From positions 1 to 7,849 of the forward strand of contig JAFZQQ010000456.1 of the NCBI GenBank assembly GCA_017620315.1: a stretch of 7,849 nucleotides of DNA. Direction: 5' to 3'. Every line of letters begins with the position of its first letter. Position 1 is the stretch's first letter. This stretch comes from Oscillospiraceae bacterium (GTDB lineage: Bacteria > Bacillota > Clostridia > Oscillospirales > Oscillospiraceae). Made by a program: the position numbers and the translations under genes. Positions 5,425 to 7,849 of this stretch are shown here, in pieces. A model generated the notes under the pieces. The model did not search any database. It worked only from the letters and a program-made list of their open reading frames with translations, and was not told where the DNA came from.

Positions 5425-7019
5425 GGCAGATCCTCCAGAAGCATTTCGTAAGGCATGTCGTCTATCGTGCATTTGAGCGTCCACCTTCCGTCGGTGGAAA
5501 CGCACACATCCTTCGCCTCACGCAGATGCCTCAGCGCACGGTATTGAGACTTCACAGCCTCTGAGTATTTCGACATATCGTCAGAGTGCAGGAACACGCC
5601 GCCGATGACCGCGTCGAGTGCGGCAAGCGTATCCTTCTGTTTCTTCGTCAGCTTGACATTTTCGTCGCGCAGGAAGAACACGTCCGGATCGTTCCAGTAC
5701 GCTCTGCCGTTGAGCTGGCGGCGAAAGACCGAGTTGCCCATCGCCTGCCGCGTGGAGACGCGCTCGCGGTGGATGAGCCGCATGTGGGGCTTATCGTCCC
5801 AGTCGAGCGAGACGTCGCAGCTCACACGGCAGTATTCCACAAGGCCGAACGCCGGCATGACCGGAACGCCGCAGCCGAGGATCTTCTTGTCTCCGCACCA
5901 CTTCCGCAAAAGCTCCATACCGCGTATCATACGCCCCGCGCGGCTCTCGTTCTCCGTTCCGAAGGGCGCGCCGCCGTAAAGGAAGTCGAGCTTGACAAGG
6001 TCAAAGCCCCATTCGTCCAGCACGCGGTGAAAAACACGCTCAAGATAGTCGATCACAGCGGGATTGTCTATATCGAGCGAGTAGAACCCGCCCCAGTTGC
6101 AGCCGTCGGACCACGGCTTGCCATCGTGGATCAGGAACCAGTCTGGATGCTCGCGAAGCGTCGCCGAGCCCTCCTGCGCCACAAAGGGTGCGAGCCAGAG
6201 TCCCGCCTCGAAGCCTTTTTCGTGTATGGCGTTGACCGCGGCCTTCATGCCCTTGGGGAACTTCTTTTGATCCGCCTCAAGCCAGTCTCCCACGAAGGGC
6301 TCCCAGCCGTCGTCTATCTGGAAGAGATCCCCGGGCTCAAGCAGCGCCGCGCAGCCCATGAGGTCGTCCATGATGCTCTTTTCGTCGATGTTCTGATAGC
6401 GGTTGTACCAGCTTGAGTACCCCGCAAGCTTTTTGTCCGTCCGCGGGCGTATGCCCAGCGCGGCAAACCAGGCGTCGAACACCTCGTTCTCGCCGCCCTC
6501 GGCGTAAAACAGGTCGAATGCGTGGAAGTCTCCGCCGCAGCGCACGCCCTCGCAGTCGCGCTCTATGCTCAGCTCGCCACGGTTCGCGTCATAGCGGAAG
6601 ATGGTGTAGCCGGGTCTCTCGTCAAGCGAGGCGATCAGGCGGTAACGCTCTCCCTTGCGGAAATAGCAGTAGGAAAAGCCATGCGTCAGCCCCGGGCGGT
6701 TTGGATAGTCCACAAAATGATAGTCGCCGTAGCGGTCAAGCCCATATTTCCTCACCGCGAATTTGGGCAGAGGCGCGTGCGGACGTATGGCGTCCTTCGC
6801 CGTGTACTCCGGGCAGTACGTCCAGGTCTGATATCCGTTCATGAATATCTTTTCGCCCGGCTCGATATAGAGCGGGGCAACTGCCGTCACATAACGCAGC
6901 TTTCCCTCCGGCAGCTCGCAGACGATACGCTTCTCACCCTGTGAAAGCTCAAAGCTCCCCTGCACGGCTGAAGCACCGTCCGCTGCGTCCACTGTGACGC
7001 GGTAATCAAACATCAGCAT
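5421..7019 (-). CDS. GH36 alpha-galactosidase
   Basis: This 532-residue enzyme belongs to glycoside hydrolase family 36, close in length and layout to the compact Thermotoga TmGalA type (about 550 residues). It hydrolyses terminal alpha-1,6-galactose from raffinose-type sugars or galactomannan fragments. An N-terminal beta-rich domain includes NGYQTW (61-66), a substrate-site motif. The (beta/alpha)8 domain carries FQIDDGW (233-239, paired aspartates binding the galactose), the nucleophile Asp345 in DLVKLDFLYGG, and the acid/base Asp402 in CRVSCDVSLDW. It has no signal peptide, so it should act in the cytoplasm on imported oligosaccharides. The start at 7019 follows GGGAGGTG (7025-7032) by 5 nt; an upstream in-frame TTG (7034) overlaps that site and is unlikely. 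A good promoter lies just upstream. The gene overlaps the SLH gene by 4 nt. No sugar transporter or regulator gene is next to it here. Confidence 0.93.
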   Translation of the reverse strand: MLMFDYRVTVDAADGASAVQGSFELSQGEKRIVCELPEGKLRYVTAVAPLYIEPGEKIFMNGYQTWTYCPEYTAKDAIRPHAPLPKFAVRKYGLDRYGDYHFVDYPNRPGLTHGFSYCYFRKGERYRLIASLDERPGYTIFRYDANRGELSIERDCEGVRCGGDFHAFDLFYAEGGENEVFDAWFAALGIRPRTDKKLAGYSSWYNRYQNIDEKSIMDDLMGCAALLEPGDLFQIDDGWEPFVGDWLEADQKKFPKGMKAAVNAIHEKGFEAGLWLAPFVAQEGSATLREHPDWFLIHDGKPWSDGCNWGGFYSLDIDNPAVIDYLERVFHRVLDEWGFDLVKLDFLYGGAPFGTENESRAGRMIRGMELLRKWCGDKKILGCGVPVMPAFGLVEYCRVSCDVSLDWDDKPHMRLIHRERVSTRQAMGNSVFRRQLNGRAYWNDPDVFFLRDENVKLTKKQKDTLAALDAVIGGVFLHSDDMSKYSEAVKSQYRALRHLREAKDVCVSTDGRWTLKCTIDDMPYEMLLEDLP

Positions 7020-7055
7020 TGAAGCACCTCCCAAGCATTTCTCGCATATATCTGT

Positions 7056-7084
7056 ATTTTATGCCGCCGCACGGGATTTGTAAA
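7056..7084 (-). promoter_or_regulatory. Sigma-A promoter of the alpha-galactosidase/SLH operon
   Basis: TTTACA (7079-7084) and TAAAAT (7056-7061), each 5/6 to consensus, are spaced by exactly 17 nt. The expected transcription start near 7049 gives a leader of about 30 nt. No catabolite-repression (cre) box or clear operator palindrome was recognised around it. Confidence 0.75.
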
Positions 7085-7088
7085 GGGC

Positions 7089-7126
7089 AAAAAACGGAAA
7101 CCGGAGCGGCATTGAACCGCTCCGGT
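7089..7126 (-). terminator. Intrinsic terminator of the upstream surface protein gene
   Basis: A perfect 10-bp G+C-rich stem (7100-7109 with 7117-7126) closes a 7-nt loop. On the minus strand it is followed by TTTCCG and then six Ts (7089-7094). It lies 18 nt after the stop codon of the gene ending at 7145 and just before the next promoter, so the two transcription units are separated. Confidence 0.88.
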
Positions 7127-7144
7127 ATGATTGCGTGCGCTGTG

Positions 7145-7849
7145 TTATTTGATCACGGGATGAGGCCACACGTCGTTTTCGCACAGGGGCGCGTAGCTGT
7201 CCTTGTCCACCAGCATGAGCTTATAAGTTACTGCGCCGCTGATGACCTTGATCGTGCCATTCAAGGTGGTGCCCTGCTTTGCGTCGGCGGTCGTCACGCC
7301 GAGCAGCTTGCCGTCCTTGTTGTACGACGCGGCGACAAGCAGCGCGTTCGCAGGTGCGTCCGCAAGGCTGTAGGTCAGCGTCGTACCGCTGACGCCGGTC
7401 ACCTCAAGCGAAAGCATGGCTTCTCTCAGGATGCAGAGAGCGGTGCCTTCATCATCAACCAGGTTCACGCCATATTCCTCGTTGTCGCTGAACAAACACG
7501 CCGCGTCCTCAGATGTAATCGTATATTGGGAGCTGAACGGCGCAGCGACGACAAACGCCCCGTCCATCTCGTCGGCTCCAAGCGCCGTCAGACCGACAGC
7601 ACCCGACAGCTCTCCGGCGACAAAAATGACGTTCAAGCCCGCAAGAACGACCACATTGCCGGGGATCAGGTCGTCGGGCAATTCGGCAAACGTGAAGTAT
7701 GCCGATTCGCCCACTGCCATAAGCTCGCTCTCGTCGGCGTCAGATCCGCTTTCCGCAAGCTCTGCAGCCATCTCTAACGCCTTTTCCATTTCATGGTCAT
7801 TCTCGAGTTCGAGCGTTAGCGCGGCGGCGCTGTGCGTGTTGCCTGTGAC
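7145..7849 (-). CDS. C-terminal part of an unrecognised, probably secreted protein (5' end cut)
   Basis: The frame is open from the window edge to the TAA at 7145-7147, giving the last 234 residues of a larger protein. The internal ATG at 7789 has no ribosome binding site and is not taken as the start. The fragment is acidic and rich in Ala, Gly, Val and Thr. It has alternating beta-type hydrophobic stretches, no membrane segment and no sorting signal (no LPXTG, no SLH). The last 80 residues (LSLEVTGVSGTTLTYSL, then ALLVAASYNKDGKLLGV, then YKLMLVDKDSYAPLC) look like a beta-sandwich module. That kind of module often ends large Clostridial extracellular proteins, where the final strand carries a pattern like KVFLWDS..PL. 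A cell-surface or secreted role is an inference. It is separated from the alpha-galactosidase gene by a terminator and is not in its operon. Confidence 0.7.
   Translation of the reverse strand, partial: VTGNTHSAAALTLELENDHEMEKALEMAAELAESGSDADESELMAVGESAYFTFAELPDDLIPGNVVVLAGLNVIFVAGELSGAVGLTALGADEMDGAFVVAAPFSSQYTITSEDAACLFSDNEEYGVNLVDDEGTALCILREAMLSLEVTGVSGTTLTYSLADAPANALLVAASYNKDGKLLGVTTADAKQGTTLNGTIKVISGAVTYKLMLVDKDSYAPLCENDVWPHPVIK

Noticed and set aside
5586..6416. Long open frame on the plus strand opposite the alpha-galactosidase gene
   Set aside because: It lies wholly antisense to a gene with intact catalytic motifs, its product resembles no family, and it reflects the high G+C third positions of the real gene.
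7019..7777. Long open frame on the plus strand opposite the surface protein fragment
   Set aside because: It spans a promoter and a terminator of the opposite strand and encodes a low-quality Arg/Ala/Val-rich product without a ribosome binding site.

Overview
The window looks like chromosomal DNA of an endospore-forming, anaerobic Clostridia-type Firmicute. The evidence is an alpha/beta-type small acid-soluble spore protein (SASP) gene with a plausible sigma-G promoter, a surface protein with three SLH domains, strong AGGAGG-type ribosome binding sites, an ECF-family S component and a Wzz-like pair in Gram-positive style. I cannot place it more precisely. Every supported gene lies on the minus strand, so the window is best read from right to left. 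No RNA gene, CRISPR array, insertion sequence or phage gene was seen.

Right end (7849 to 7145): the C-terminal 234 residues of an unrecognised, acidic, probably secreted protein, followed by a clear intrinsic terminator. Next (7084 to 4693) is a carbohydrate/surface unit: a good sigma-A promoter, a cytoplasmic GH36 alpha-galactosidase, and an exported SLH-domain protein whose start codon overlaps the alpha-galactosidase stop (ATGA). A strong hairpin follows, and its foot shares one base with the -35 box of the next gene.

Middle (4649 to 3383): a two-cysteine glutathione-peroxidase-like gene with a strong extended promoter and a MarR-like palindrome at the predicted transcription start. An ECF transporter S-component gene of unknown substrate comes after it and may be read from the same promoter. 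A long near-perfect palindrome then separates it from the spore protein gene (3084 to 2887), which has its own candidate sigma-G promoter and an intrinsic terminator.

Left end (2795 to 1): two tandem, clearly paralogous Wzz/chain-length-determinant-like membrane proteins, 11 nt apart, the second cut by the window edge. They probably begin an exopolysaccharide or capsule operon that continues beyond the window. This part appears more A+T-rich than the alpha-galactosidase part.

Overall this is mostly ordinary core and accessory genome. The points most worth a second look are the Wzz-like paralog pair, the enzyme/SLH translational coupling, the MarR-like operator on the peroxidase gene and the unexplained 53-bp palindrome. 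I found no convincing undescribed multi-gene system.
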